Assembly (NCBI GenBank): GCA_033807695.1 | Contig: CM066302.1 | Location: 3,100,001 to 3,164,000, forward strand | Direction: 5' to 3' | Origin: Daedaleopsis sinensis | Lineage: Eukaryota > Basidiomycota > Agaricomycetes > Polyporales > Polyporaceae | Length of the DNA: 64,000 bases | Part shown: positions 32,656 to 44,637 of the stretch, in pieces | Layout of the letters: the number at the start of each line of letters is the position of its first letter | How positions within the stretch are numbered: position 1 is the stretch's first letter | Made by a program: the position numbers and the translations under genes | Notes under the pieces: model-generated | Told to the model about the DNA's origin: nothing | Seen by the model: the letters and a program-made list of their open reading frames with translations, nothing else | The model's database searches: none

Positions 32656-35405
32656 GATGATGCGCTAGTGGACGTTACGATGTGAGGCAGTTGGACGCTA
32701 CGATGTGAAGCAGCCCGAGTTGGACGTGACCCTAGACATGAGTACTTGTCACAGAGATACGTTGAAGCAATGGCTTACGAGCTGTGAGCGAGGGGGTCCG
32801 AGTCTGCGGCGCCGTGTGGACGACGCGGCTGTCGCTGAGAAAATCACATATTACTATAGACACTCCAGCGCTAGTGAATGCGGGATTGGTATTCACCCAG
32901 CCACCGTGACACCGCCGCTCAGTACGTGAAGCTTAGTACTGGAGTCAGGGATGTAGGTAAGTGGGGCGTGGAGTACAACATTCACCCGTCATGGCTTGCC
33001 GTGGATAGCCGGGCATGGAAGTAGACTGCCATCTACATAATTGTCTTCTTCGGCAGCCATTTGACTCTGTAAGGTCATTTGAGTAAATGGGAATTTCGCC
33101 CGATCAAATTGGTATACCCGGGCCACTGACAGTAAAGTCTGCTGCTTCAAGTCGAATATTAATATTCAGGCCCCCCAGAGCGGACAGATAAAGCCGCTGC
33201 GTTCCTAGAAAATGGGGCATCCGACACACGAAATTTTGTTTGCGATACACGAGGAGTCGGAGAAAGCGTGCTGCGACAAAAGTGATGTCGATTCAAGCCT
33301 ACGGAGAGATCTGAGCTAATTTAGAGCGAGAACTATCGTAACAGCTTCGCAGGTGGGAAAGAATTAGTTCCTCATTGTTACCAGGTACCGGACTCGGAGG
33401 CGCTACATACTAGTATGACCTTGAGAAGAGGGATGCGATCGCTGCGCTCAGCAGGCGAAACACATCCTGCTCTCGTCGCGACCTCCCCAGTCAACTCCGC
33501 GGACCCTATATGACATATCAGTCCAACAGCACACCATTCTGGGGAAGGATCTTATAGTGAGTTGCCAATCTACTCTGAAAGCGATTCCCAATACCTCTGT
33601 GTCCATTGCAGCTCTGACACGCGGGAAGAGTTTTGAAGGCAGGTGCCAGTTGGCGTGAATTGCACGTGAAGTCTTGAGTTAACCATGCGTGCCAGGAAGG
33701 CAGGGCGCCGCAGCGGTGGGTCGAGACTGAGTACGAGTGTAATGCGTGAGGCAAGCACCTTGCTGGAAGGTGAAGATAGCGCAGCTCACTCGAGCCTCCC
33801 GTGCTGCGGCAAGACATAGATGCTTGCGCTTCTCCATTCCGTCAGGGTTTTTACAGCAATACTTGAAGCTTTCGAGAAGGGGCAGACTGCCACAGCGGCC
33901 GCTATCCGGTTAACACCAGACTCGGAGTAGGAGTAACTGCAGGTGATGAATCAGAAAGTGATAGAGAGGCAGTCCCAAGTTATAGAAGCTAGTAAGTCGG
34001 GGGCCGACGCGGATTCGCAATTCGAACTTCAAGTTTAAGCTCAAGTTTCGTATACCACCTGTGGTGATCAGACCGGTGACGTGTCTTCGGCGTCGACTTC
34101 AAGTTGAAGTTGAACGGCTCGCTACGGTAACGGTCAAGTCCGAACGAGAAGTGACGTAACGCATAAGCGCTGACTCGGGCTAAACGGAATTCTCGGACCG
34201 CGGGCGTTGAAAATGCCGCTATAAAGCGCGGTGTATGGTTGGAGCGTCCGAATGGTGGCGTTCAAGCGTCCGACTCGGAGTCTATTACTAACTATTACTT
34301 AAGTTTTGCAATGCGGGAGGTTCCAACGCCAGTGTGGAGGCCTACCTAGGCCTAATAAAAAAAATTATCTAGTAGTCAGTTGAGTGCCAGTTGAGTGCCA
34401 GTTGAGCGTCGATTGACAGTGCTCGGACTCGGACCGCTGACCGCTTCGGACCGGGACCGCTTGAGCGTCACAGTGCGAATGATGTATACACGCGACCGTC
34501 ACTGGGAAGAGTTAAATTACCGACTGAATCTACTACTAGTATACTAAGTAAGGAGGTGTAGAACTTGAAGTCGGCCTTAGTCGAGAAATAGGGTGCGAGA
34601 CTATATTGACAGTATCTGTAGAAGTAAGCCTAGCTAAGTACAGGTAGTATATAACACAGTATAAGTATAACACAGTATATAGTATACAAGACACAGTGGT
34701 TACTTGAAGACCGGGAGCCTGAGCTCACCTTAGTCGAGCAATGGCCCGGGGATGCGAGACGGAGGTGAGACGAACGCTTCGAGCGTCGTATAAACTACAA
34801 TGCACACGCGTAAGACATGCGGATGAGGTGGACTGTCTTTACCCAATCTCCAATCTGGACTTACTTCGTGTTCAGGAATATGATTGAAGTCTGTGGCGCG
34901 CTACGCGCCCAATCGTGACGCCCGCGCCACGTCTCCGACGCGGGTTTGACTACTAGTATGCCGTCTCAACTTCAACACTAAGATTATGTAGGGACAAGGC
35001 ACGACGGGGCAAAAGAAATGTGCCAGGACTCGAAGTCCGGGATCTGAGGCAGTCCGGAGACGGGGCACTGGCGATAATTCTCAGTTCTGCCGCAAGACGT
35101 TTTAGTGTCATGGCATCCAGGATCCACCTCGTCCCGAGACACCGCGACCTTGATACATCATGATGTATATTGTGGTTGATGAATTACCATATTTTGTGCA
35201 GCTGCGGTATCTACTGGTACATGGAAGCGATAGTCAACTTAAAAGAAGTCCCATGAATGCGACGATGATGTACGTGACAAAAATACAACAGAGATCCCCC
35301 CGCGATCTACTGACTTGAGAAGAGTATTGAGCAATGGATCTACTAGTGGCGAAGGGCGTCCGCAGATTTTCCATCCCAAGTAACGGGAGAGCGTAGTTCT
35401 CGATA
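32656..35405. other. repeat-rich spacer without a supported gene
   Basis: Just upstream of the Plavaka start two near-identical units (GTTGGACGYTACGATGTGA) occur at 32,670-32,712. A 99-codon minus frame at 33,518-33,817 has a CQSC element but no recognisable family. GACTCGGA motifs (33,391; 33,919; 34,272; 34,424), TAGTACTAG microsatellites and a triplicated TTGAGTGCCAG unit (34,378-34,405) give the stretch a degraded-repeat look. Confidence 0.4.
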
Positions 35406-38297
35406 TTAAGAATCTAAAAAGGAGTCGAGAAATGACCTAGCAGCGTCACGACTGCGGCTCATGAGGAGTCGTGATCGTTTGTCAAAGTTGCGCAGAGAAC
35501 TTCTCCACGCGGTTCCAAGCTTGGGCTGAGCGTCTCCACGACGATACTTCTCCCGGAGCTTCCGATACCAATGTTCATCGACGGGGGTCCACCATCCATA
35601 ATCTAGAGACGAGGCGTTATAACGCAAAGGTTCAGGCCACCACATAGGGTATGCTGAGTTATCGGGTTGCTCCCGATCCCGGTGAGAGACGACATACATC
35701 CCAACAAGGACCCGGAGCTCATCGCGGGTGAGAGCATCGTCGACATAGCCGACGTGGTCCGGGTCTCGGAAGGTTTGGTGACCGATACCTCGAGCGCAAG
35801 CGATGTAATCCGGTTCCTCTAGAACGAGGTCGAGCCCGCTGCCCGCCTCTATTGCCAATCTCCACAGTATGCCACCAGATAGCAGCGCCGCTCGCATCAC
35901 TCGGCGACTACTCCTGAGCAAGTGATTGCGAACTTCTTCGTAAGAACGATAGTCGTTGGCCGTGAATACGTGCTGTATGGGACGCGATATGAGCCGCAGC
36001 ACAGGAAGTTGGGCTCCATTTACTAGCACTTCATCAGATGTTGAAGAGGCCGAGTCCGCTCTCGCACAGAACATCAGGGAAAAGGCGATTCCTGCAATTT
36101 GAAGCAATAAGTACCGTGCTTCATTGACAACGCCCAATTAGTAATCCTTACCCGAGCCTGCCAGCCATCGTATAACATCGTCGTCGATCATTTTGAAGCT
36201 TCTCACCACAGCGAGAACCGTGGTTGGGTCTTCGACAGCGACAATGGGCGCTCGACTAGACCGTCTTGTGTCCCTATTGGCAAGGCCCCAAACTCTGGCA
36301 GTCTGATCGTTGGTTCTTAAACCACGCATGCGGAAGATGTGAATGCCAGACGATCTTAGCTCGTCCCTGAGAAGGTTGTGCTTGCCGGGATGGAGCAACC
36401 ATGAGGTCAACGAGGGCAAGGATGATTGATCTGTGCGCGCCATGCTGGTCACCCAAGTAACAAAGGAGGATCCCTGCATGGCGTTCTCCAGCAAACCATT
36501 GGACCCGTGGAAGGGGACATAGTATCCAAAGGCTCTGCAGGCTTCAGCAACGGTCAGAGACTGAGAACGGGTGGACTCGGAGTTGAGAACGGGTGCCCAA
36601 GTGAGAGCATGACGGGTCTTCGCCACATCGACAAGATCGATAACAATTGGCACTTCCTGCTTGTCGTCGATGTATACCGTTGGCGTACATTGTATTTCCC
36701 CGTCTTCGAGCTCGGCATGAGTGAGAGTGTGAGGGGTGGGCTGAGGGGAATCTGGGAGTGAATCATACGATATCCCGATCTCAAGATCGGGCAGGGGATC
36801 GGCGTTTGGCGTCAGGTCGGGAGGAGGCGGAGGGTCGAGGCAATAGTCTCCGTCGCGAAAGAATGGGTCATCCGCGATGTCATCCCAATCCTCGTCATCC
36901 GTAAGATCGCGATCGAACTGGTGAATGGAAGCCAGTGAACCATGACGTGGGACCTGGTCAGTGTCTAGAAAACGGGCGAGGTCCCATTCAGCGGCTACGG
37001 AGTCGTAACGTCTGCAAGACTTGTCGTAGATCATCCAGACCCTCATCCGATCCTCGCGTGGAACAGAGAACCGCCGCCAAGACATGGTCTCCAGGTGGAA
37101 GACCCATTCAAAGACCTGGTCACGACCGTTTTCAGTGATTGCGTAGTGTCCGAGTCGAGCATCATTCTCCCACTGCAGTCGTACGGTTCTTTGACGAGCA
37201 GACTCGATGTGATCGATGAAATGCTGTCTATAGGCCGCACGACGAGTGAAGAATCTGCCAGGTTTCTCCTTCTCCTCAAACTTCGGGGGGCTTGGGGTAG
37301 CTTCGCCTTTAAACACTGCGAGACTGTTCCAGGTGTATATCCTCTGTGGCGGCGTCTTCGACGGGGGCGATACAACACTATCCAGTTTCTGGCTTCTCAA
37401 TGGACCTCTCAACCAGTCGATCCCTTCTTTGAGTCTCCACGGGGACGGCGAAAGCGTGGCACTGGGCGTGGCGCCAGCTATAGCATGTTCTATCTGCGAG
37501 ACACTTGGAAGAAGACGCTGTAGCTGCGGAGTCGGCGGAGATTTCAGGCATCCAGCCGGGCCCCAGTCTATATAGATAGGAACGTTGGCATATATCAGAG
37601 CTGGAAGCCATTCGGGCCACGAACAGCACGATGGATCAAGAAAGATCCCGGCTCGAGGATTGTTGCGGCTGAAATCGGATACGCAACTGGAAGATAGTTC
37701 GTCGGCAAGGTGACCACCTAGACCGCTCTCGAGCAGGAGCGTGTACCATACAGGTTCTCCTCTGTGGCGTACCGAGACGATTGCGATGATGAACGATATG
37801 AGGGAAACAATGTATAGAAACTTCTTGCGCGCGTAGAACGCTCGATTACGAATCACGGCGGGGTTGGAACTCCATGTCGTGTATGACTCGGAAGAAGGAC
37901 TAGGAATATTTGCCGCATCGACGCTGACCAGGATGTTGGCATGGGGTTCAAGGATCCGACGAACCAGGAACAGGAGGGATTCAAGACGACTCCATTCCTC
38001 GGCATCCGCGAAGCGATACACCGTGATATGCTTGAGTGTTCTCTTCTCAAGAGGTATCTCTAACTTTGGATAAAAACGCAAGGTTCGGAACAGAGTTCCG
38101 ATTGGAATCGAGGATGTTGGGTAAAACGCAAGCTCGGGGTGCCATACTTTACCCCAGCCACACCGTTCCCAGGGATCAGAGGGTGAGGGTGTCATCGCGT
38201 GAGAATCACCAGGAGGGGGAAGCCCTTGGGGAGGGAACTCCGAGCGGGTGGGTGAAGTGAAGATATGACCTTGGTAGAGAAATGTTTCAAGCGGCAT
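35406..38297 (-). CDS. high-copy agaricomycete protein of unknown function, 943 aa
   Basis: Two exons, 38297-36152 and 36091-35406, joined in phase by a 60-bp intron. The N-terminal part reads WGKVWHPELAFYPTSSIPIG, LRFYPKLEIPLEKRTLKHIT and FADAEEWSRLESLLFLVRRI. The middle has a likely hydrophobic segment (FLYIVSLISFIIAIVSV), VPIYIDWGPAG and VFEWVFHLETMSWRRFSV with DKSCRRYDSVAAEWDLARFL. The C-terminus ends in WYRKLREKYRRGDAQPKLGT and TAWRSSLRNFDKRSRLLM. I know this ordered set from repeated, uncharacterised agaricomycete proteins, often close to transposons. The upstream sequence stays open through S-Y-T-K-Q-E-S-L-D-V to an acceptor at 38,330, so a 5' exon may be missing from this model. Confidence 0.65.
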
Positions 38298-39312
38298 GAC
38301 GTCAAGGGATTCCTGTTTCGTGTAGCTCTGTAAACATCAGTCTGGCATTCGACAACGTAGGAGCACGTACAATAGGGTTCCAAGATAACAGAGCGTCTAG
38401 TTCTTACACTTCAGGCCCTTTGGTAAAGTGGGGGGAAGAGACTCGGAGGAGGGAGCAAAAGGAGACCCTATACTCTGGCCCAACAGAAGCCTGGGTTAGG
38501 CGTACTGAAGGGTGATGTTCACGGTGGTATGGCCCGGGGACACCGAAATCTGAAGGGCAGGAATCCGAAGAGTGGTGGAGATTCGACTTTCGACTTGGAC
38601 TCCGACGAGGTACAGCTGAGTTACCGCGCTGACTCGAACAGTTTCGCGGTAGTAACACCACAGAAACTGCGGCCCTGAGCAGCCGCCGAGTTCTCGAATG
38701 TTTTGGTGCGAGCGTCCGCTATGTGGGCTCCAGCTGTGGCCTTCAAGTTCAAGGCGGTGGGCCTGGTTCAACGTTGTCGAGGGATTCGGACGCACGGGTC
38801 AGGCTGTCTGAGTCCGAGTCAAGGGAGGAGACGAGACGGATTCGGAGCCGCGATCATACGGGTCGGAGCGACCCGGACTCCGAATCGGTTCACGCGCGCG
38901 TCAATGACCTACTTACTAAGTACTATTACTAAGCGTGCGATTCCGAGGACTCCGAGGACTCACTCAGGCTGGGCTCGGACTCGGACGCGGACTCTCAGCA
39001 GGCGAACGGGAGTCGAGTCCGAGTAACAAAACACTGCTACTGTCGGACAAAGTGATACTTACTGGTAGCACAGGCACACGTGCACGCTAGTCCACGAACT
39101 CAAGAAATGAATTAATGACTCCGCTACTATGACCTGGCACCGCCGCGGCGAACTGCTGGTAAGTACTTCAAGTTATCTGCAACCGTGACAGCGTCCGAGT
39201 CAGGTAAGTATGCGTATTCAATATATTCCGTGTGTGATACTGTGTGCAAATGTCAGCGGTGTAAAGGTCGCTTCGTCGAACGCAGACTTGGACTAGCTAC
39301 TCACCACTGGCA
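38298..39312. other. spacer dense in GACTCGGA/TCCGAGTC motifs
   Basis: No supported gene. The motif and its reverse complement occur repeatedly (near 38,440; 38,595; 38,812; 38,877; 38,950; 38,973; 39,014; 39,194). Confidence 0.4.
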
Positions 39313-39990
39313 TCAATCAGTCTTATTGCTCCCGTCGCAGGTGCAGGTGGCAACGTCGTACCGCAAAGTAGAGATGCCGAGCTTCTCCGCTACAAGTCGC
39401 CAGTCGAGGTCGTTCGCGCACAAGGGCATATTCCAGTACTCGTCCGTCCCACCGTTTTCCTGCGCCTCGAACGCTCTACTAGCATCCCACGTCCCATCTC
39501 CAAGCGGACTCGGAGAGCAGTCCATGGCGGCATAGACGATGAACTCTATTGCGTCCTTTACTGTTCCACCCTTGGCAAAAAAGCCAGCAGCGCCGTCGAT
39601 GGAGCCCCCGATCGTGGCTGAGACGCGGTCGACAGAAGGGATTCCGGCTTCACCGTGGCTCTCCAGGATATGCAGGATAGCCCCGACAATAGCCGTGTAG
39701 TCGGAGTACACTTTCTCCTTGATGCCGTCCTCCTGAATGACTCGGGGGATGTATTTCACTCCCGGAGCATGTTCGAGCTCGCTTTTGAGGGGATCGTGCA
39801 ACCACGGCTTCATTATTTCATACTGTATATCTGCTTCGCCTAGGGCAGTCATCAGTGTCGATATCAGCCGCAACGGGAGACAAGCACACGCACACTGCAG
39901 ACGGTAACGCATCCTCAGTGAGAACCATCCCCCTGTGCACTTCCCACAAGTGCATGTCTGCTTGCTTGAGTCATCTTTGGTAGCCTGCAA
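39313..39990 (-). pseudogene. C-terminal fragment of an ankyrin-associated agaricomycete protein
   Basis: Exons ~39990-39894 and 39839-39313 (phase 1 junction) encode CTCGKCTGGWFSLRMRYRLQ, then CEADIQYEIMKPWL, YTAIVGAILHILESHGEAGI, FFAKGGTVKDAIEFIVYAAM, SPSPLGDGTWDA and MPLCANDLDWRLVAEKLGI. This cysteine-started domain is one I know as the C-terminal partner of ankyrin repeats in basidiomycete proteins. No ankyrin repeat is visible upstream; the 200 bp before it gives only a short STWFMPM/YLVHAN end. It is either a truncated relic or a gene whose 5' part has been displaced. Confidence 0.5.
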
Positions 39991-40002
39991 TACAATCTTC
40001 AA

Positions 40003-41077
40003 ACGTGTTCCACGGTTGAGTCATCGAGAGGCGTAGTAACTCACCATTGGCATGAACCAAGTACTGGGAGTACTAGGCCAGGATGAAGGAGGCGCGGCAC
40101 TGACGGCGTGCCACCGCATTCTTGTAGTAAGCGGCCGACCGTCACGGCTCCTCCCGGGAGTCCTCCGTGACGTTGCTCGTTTACCGCAGTAGTACTTACA
40201 TACATCAAGGTTTGAGGACACGTTGAAACAGGCCCAGACTCGAAAGCGAAGACGAAACCGTGTACTAAGCCTTACCGTGGCTTCAAGTTGAGTGGCAGGG
40301 AAGAGGGTGACTTGGCCCCACTGGTCACACGTCTGAGTCCGAGTCTATACCATCCCGGTTGGCTACGGTAGTAAACACCGTAGTCAAATCCCCAAAGTCA
40401 AATCCCCAATATTAGCAAGATAAGAATGGCGGCTTGGCGCTGCGAGCATCATGAGTGGACGTTCGAAGCGAACGGAACTCAGTAGTACCACCGTGACTGC
40501 ACCGCATGTGGCATGCGGCTAGCATGAGTCCGACTCGCGGACGAGGGCCTCCGATGGATATTACGCTGCACTCCACGTAATAACGTCGTTATCGGTGTCA
40601 TAATGGTATTGTGCAAGTGGTGTGACTCAAAATTTAGAGAACCTCATTGTTAAGCTCGCGAGGCTCGAGTTTCGACGCCCGGGCCGGTATCGTGGACGAT
40701 TCATTAATACCCTGTTTGACGTTATGTAGCCGCCTTACATACAATCCAGGCTGACTTACGTACTAGACAAACATGAGACTGTCAGACTCGGAGGGTTTAC
40801 CGCGTCCGATGCCCAGCATCTTCCGAGCTATAGAGAGCCTAGCTCGCCGCAGTAGGGTTGGATCACCTGGCGAAGCTACTACCGTACATAGTAGTTTGAT
40901 GTGGGTAGGCGCTTAGTAGAGGGCGTACTCGGTTGCGGCCAAAGCAAATTGGTGTGCCCGTTCCCTGACTGATTCCAAAGCGTCCAATCTGTCAAGATTT
41001 TCTGGACTCCGAGTCGGAAGCGGTTTCCAGGAGTGCTAAGTAGAATGGAAGCACAATGATGCCAGACTTCAACTACT
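40003..41077. other. intergenic spacer, no gene seen
   Basis: No long frame on either strand. It contains GACTCGGA-type motifs (40,334; 40,534; 40,785; 41,005), and at its right end a TATA box serving the next gene. Confidence 0.4.
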
Positions 41078-41085
41078 TATAAAAA
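41078..41085 (+). promoter_or_regulatory. TATA box
   Basis: TATAAAAA lies 123 bp before the preferred start codon at 41,201 and only 36 bp before the alternative ATG at 41,114, which supports the downstream start. Confidence 0.5.
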
Positions 41086-41200
41086 AGAAGGCGCCTGGTC
41101 GCCGTACTACGGGATGCATTCAGAGTCCACCCATCGACATAGCCTCAGCACTCGCGAGAACACCACCGCCCAACGAGCCGATCGTGATTTGCGCTCAGCC

Positions 41201-42151
41201 ATGGATTTCGATGTGATTCTGAATACTACAGATATCCCTCCCCGTTCTATCCTCCTCCTCGATACTGTCGACTCGGAGTCTTCCAACCGCACCGCTGCGG
41301 CAGCTGTAACGAAACCTGACTGGAACCCTCATCCTACCGAGAATGCTCCAAGGGAAAGATCGCCCTCATTGGTGCCGTGGCCGCAGCCTGTCACGGTTCA
41401 CATCTCCGAACCTTGCAAGTCAAAGCCTCCTTCGTCCACCGGCACGCCGCCCCGTCGCTCTAAGCGGCATTCCTGCAAAATTCCACCTACCATCATAAAG
41501 AATACTCGTTTGCAGAGCACTCGTACTCCCACCCCTGCCCCATCTCAACCCCCTACCAACACCATTAGCCCCGCCCCTATCCATCATTCTAATCAACAAG
41601 CTGGGCTACGCCTCCCCATGCCGCTGCCGTCTACAGATATCATCGTCAGCCGATCCACGGTGTTCCCACCCAGCCGGGTTGGTGCGCTCATGCCCAGCGT
41701 ACTTCCCGTGTTCAAGATGGAGGCGAAACCACAGTCGAAATTTAGTGTCGGATCCACCGTCAGTCTCCTGCTCGCTCCCCAGTTCGGAAACATTCTCGAC
41801 GGGCCTGCTAGTAGTGTTTCCCCGAACGCCCTCCTAATCGACAACCTCACCCTGGAGACACACATCCACGGGATAATCATCCGCGTCACGGAAGGATCGG
41901 ACGGGAGGCGGGCTCGAGCTCTGGTTTTGAACGAATGTCCATGGAGCGAAACTCGATTTGCAGAGATTGACGTACCAAGGTCCGAGGAGATAATGAACCG
42001 GGGGCGGGCTGAGGTGAGCAAAGGCATGATATCGTTGATGAGGAAGGGAGACCTAGACACGAAGAAGCTGTTGGGCATGAAGTCGTTTGTACTTCCAGGG
42101 AAGGATGAGAGGTGCCAAGGCCACCTGTGCTTACGGTCGGTGCGGAAGTAG
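41201..42151 (+). CDS. hypothetical protein, 316 aa
   Basis: Single exon from an ATG in a strong context (CAGCCATGG). An in-frame ATG at 41,114 would add 29 residues but lies too close to the TATA box. The first ~150 residues are Pro/Thr/Ser-rich with basic clusters (PPRRSKRHSCKIP). From residue ~165 the sequence is ordered, with a beta-like stretch (KFSVGSTVSLLLAPQFG, NLTLETHIHGIIIRVTEG, RRARALVLNECPWSETRFAE) and a helical ISLMRKGDLDTKKLLGM. No family recognised. An intact frame and a clear core promoter suggest a real, expressed gene. Confidence 0.55.
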   Translation: MDFDVILNTTDIPPRSILLLDTVDSESSNRTAAAAVTKPDWNPHPTENAPRERSPSLVPWPQPVTVHISEPCKSKPPSSTGTPPRRSKRHSCKIPPTIIKNTRLQSTRTPTPAPSQPPTNTISPAPIHHSNQQAGLRLPMPLPSTDIIVSRSTVFPPSRVGALMPSVLPVFKMEAKPQSKFSVGSTVSLLLAPQFGNILDGPASSVSPNALLIDNLTLETHIHGIIIRVTEGSDGRRARALVLNECPWSETRFAEIDVPRSEEIMNRGRAEVSKGMISLMRKGDLDTKKLLGMKSFVLPGKDERCQGHLCLRSVRK

Positions 42152-42423
42152 TACTAGGTAGTCCGTAACTCTGAGTATCTTGCAAGCAATAGTCATGATA
42201 GTGTCGTACTCGGGGTCATTTCAAGTTCCTATCATCGGGACAGCGAGCGGACTATTCGCGCGAACTAAAGCACACGAATGATGGCCTGGGACTGTGAGGC
42301 ATGTTTTCGCACCGGTGCTCGACTGTTCTAGACTATAAGTCCGGTATCGACGAATCTTCAACCATTGGTGAAAGTGATTGCCCTCACAGGCATCCGTCTA
42401 TACGAAATTCACCAGACCGTCGT

Positions 42424-42492
42424 GTCTCTCAGGCTGTCTCACCGGTGCTCCTTCTCCTGCCCTTCGAACACCAAAGCGACAGCCTGAGAGAC
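42424..42492. repeat. 15-bp-arm inverted repeat
   Basis: Perfect arms GTCTCTCAGGCTGTC (42,424-42,438) and its complement (42,478-42,492) around a 39-nt loop. It lies about 270 bp after the hypothetical gene and could form a 3'-end stem-loop; function unknown. Confidence 0.6.
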
Positions 42493-42696
42493 GTGCTGGT
42501 TACGAGACTACAGTATATGCGCAGGAGCGAAGACATTGGTCTCGTGCTGCCCTGCCAGCTACTAGGTATGTTTCACTAAGGCAACGGGCACGATACACAG
42601 ACACTTCCTAACCGTTTGCCCGTCTGCCATCTGGTAACTTCCTTATAGGCCGTGCGTTGTCACTGCACACGATTGCTGAGGCTAACTCGCGCAATA

Positions 42697-42962
42697 GGGC
42701 TGATTTGCAGGGGGCGCTGTGAGGATGGAGCACGAAAATCAGTGAGCACAACTTTAACAGCCTGCCGACGTCGACCCCAGCAGCGTCGGTCTGCTGTGGT
42801 GCAGACACGTTAATGCGCCACACTGCAGCAGAAACTGCTCCTTAAAAGGGCTATTAACGTGTCTGCACCACAGCAGACCGACGCTGCCGGGGTCGACGTC
42901 GGCAGGCTGTTAAAGTTGTGCTCACCAATTTTCGTGCCCCAGCGCCCCCTGCAAATCAGCCC
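42697..42962. mobile_element. foldback MITE with TA target-site duplication
   Basis: A 266-bp near-palindrome. The left arm 42,697-42,814 and right arm 42,853-42,962 are complementary along their length, apart from an ~8-base insertion in the left arm near 42,721 and a few substitutions; the loop is 38 nt. Termini are GGGCTGATTTGCAGGGGGCG and its complement. The element is flanked directly by TA on both sides (42,695-42,696 and 42,963-42,964), the signature of Tc1/mariner-type insertion. It has no coding capacity. Confidence 0.8.
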
Positions 42963-43571
42963 TAAAATGCAGAGGTCTACGGTCTCAACGTCATCGTCAC
43001 GACTGTGAGAGGCGTCGATTCGCGGGGGCACGCGTGGCAAGTGGAGTGAACGAGGACTAGTGGGGCCAGCATGACAGTAATACTGATAGAATGGTTTCCC
43101 GCAGCACTGCATACAATTGGTAAGCAAGTCACAACGTTCGCCCGCTCCACAAGTTTAAGTTACGTCCTTCAAATATGCCCGACATACTTATGTTCTTCCT
43201 CATAGACGCTCCAAACTCAGAATCTGTGTCGCGCAGCAGCGGGGCGGGCAGTGGAGTCGTCACGGTCGGGCCCATAGATGTTAGGAACGTCTTTCTCCTC
43301 CCATAGGGGTCCTTGACAATCTAGCCGCAAGCCCACTGAAGACGACGAAGACGGGAGCATGATGCGCCGGGACGCGTTCAGTGTCGAGCAGCTCGCGCAA
43401 AGTTGGAGAGAAGCGCACGCAGCTTCGTCTGGATCGCGCCCACTGCGGACGTCACAACGGACGGCGCCGAAATGTTCAGATATGGCAGCGTGCTCCAAAG
43501 AGCGATTGCATATATAAATCACCATAGATTCACGGCTCTAGGCTCAGCGCCCATCCGCTGCCTTTTCCACT

Positions 43572-44637
43572 ATGCCGTTCTTCAGCCGTCAAACGTATCT
43601 CGCCCTAGTTCGAGGATGTGAGAGCGAAGTGCTTGAATATGATTGCCAGACCGACACACTCAAGACATGGCTCTGGTAAGTGGGACGTCGGCCCATGTTG
43701 TCACAAAAACTTACTACATAGCAGGCCGGCCAAGGTCAACGGTGTCGCTGTTCCTCCAGAGGAGCTACGTCGTCATCGAATGACGCACGCGGTCAGGAAC
43801 CCTTGTTGTTTGTGTCCCCGAGTACAAGGCACGCCCAAGGTCATCGAAGCCGCCGTGCTGATCCTTTGTGATGGTCCATGGAGTGGGGAATATGTCGCAT
43901 TGTGTGCAGAAGGCCGTTGTGGATACATTGGTACGTGTTACGGGTAGCTCTTGATCTACGAACTAATCGCCTGGCACATATTCAGTCCTATTAGACCGAA
44001 TCTACAACAACCCAAGACTTCAGCTCCAGTATCGCCCGAGTCTGGGTGAGTGCACTCACTGAATTGCGACGCGGATTAGTGACACAGTCCCCAACAGGCC
44101 GAGGCGGAGATCGACCGCAACCAATTTACCACTACTCCGAAGAAGTGGAGAACGTTTTTCGAGCAAAGCAGACACAGAGCTGCGAACCCCGTAAGCCTTG
44201 ATATTCGTTCAGTATCACGGTGACTCACTCAGAAACAGGGACTGGCATGGCTGGGACGGTGGGTGGATCCTCGCATGAGGAGTACGGTGAGTAGATCTGC
44301 CAAGCGGTAGGACAAAGTCTCATCGATGCCTAGCTGGGGTAGAGGGCTGGAGCGACGCAATCGGAGGTAAGTTCCAATGTCTTGAAGTTAAAGAGCATAC
44401 TAACTATGACGCATACCAGTCGGAGCGCGGTTCGCCCAAGTACAACCAGGGCGCAGCGTCTTGCCTCGTCCTACGAGCTACCACGAATCTCTGAGGAAGC
44501 TCGACGCAAGGCACGCACCAGGCGTGCCAGAAATGACATTCAACCGGCTTTTCGTGAAATGCAGGGAGTGCGCATGTATCACGACACGACGCGCGTTCGT
44601 ATGCCACGTTTGTCCTGATACCAGCAAAGCAGTCTAA
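43572..44637 (+). CDS. zinc-ribbon-like small protein, 254 aa
   Basis: Seven exons in consistent phase: 43572-43675, 43722-43930, 43986-44045, 44098-44190, 44239-44286, 44334-44366 and 44420-44637. The product contains CESEVLEYDCQTDTLKTW, NPCCLCPRVQG with VALCAEGRCGYI (two Cys pairs, a likely zinc site), a linker, and a C-terminal APGVPEMTFNRLFVKCRECA then TTRRAFVCHVCPD (a second C-x2-C ... C-x2-C site). This pairing recalls a repeated, uncharacterised agaricomycete family. Nucleic-acid binding is a reasonable guess only. Six introns in 1.07 kb with no frame break argue for a maintained gene. Confidence 0.6.

Noticed and set aside
32656..35405. CACTA-type terminal inverted repeat of the Plavaka element
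   Set aside because: I looked on both sides of the transposase gene and could not find a convincing matching pair by eye, so element ends are not annotated.
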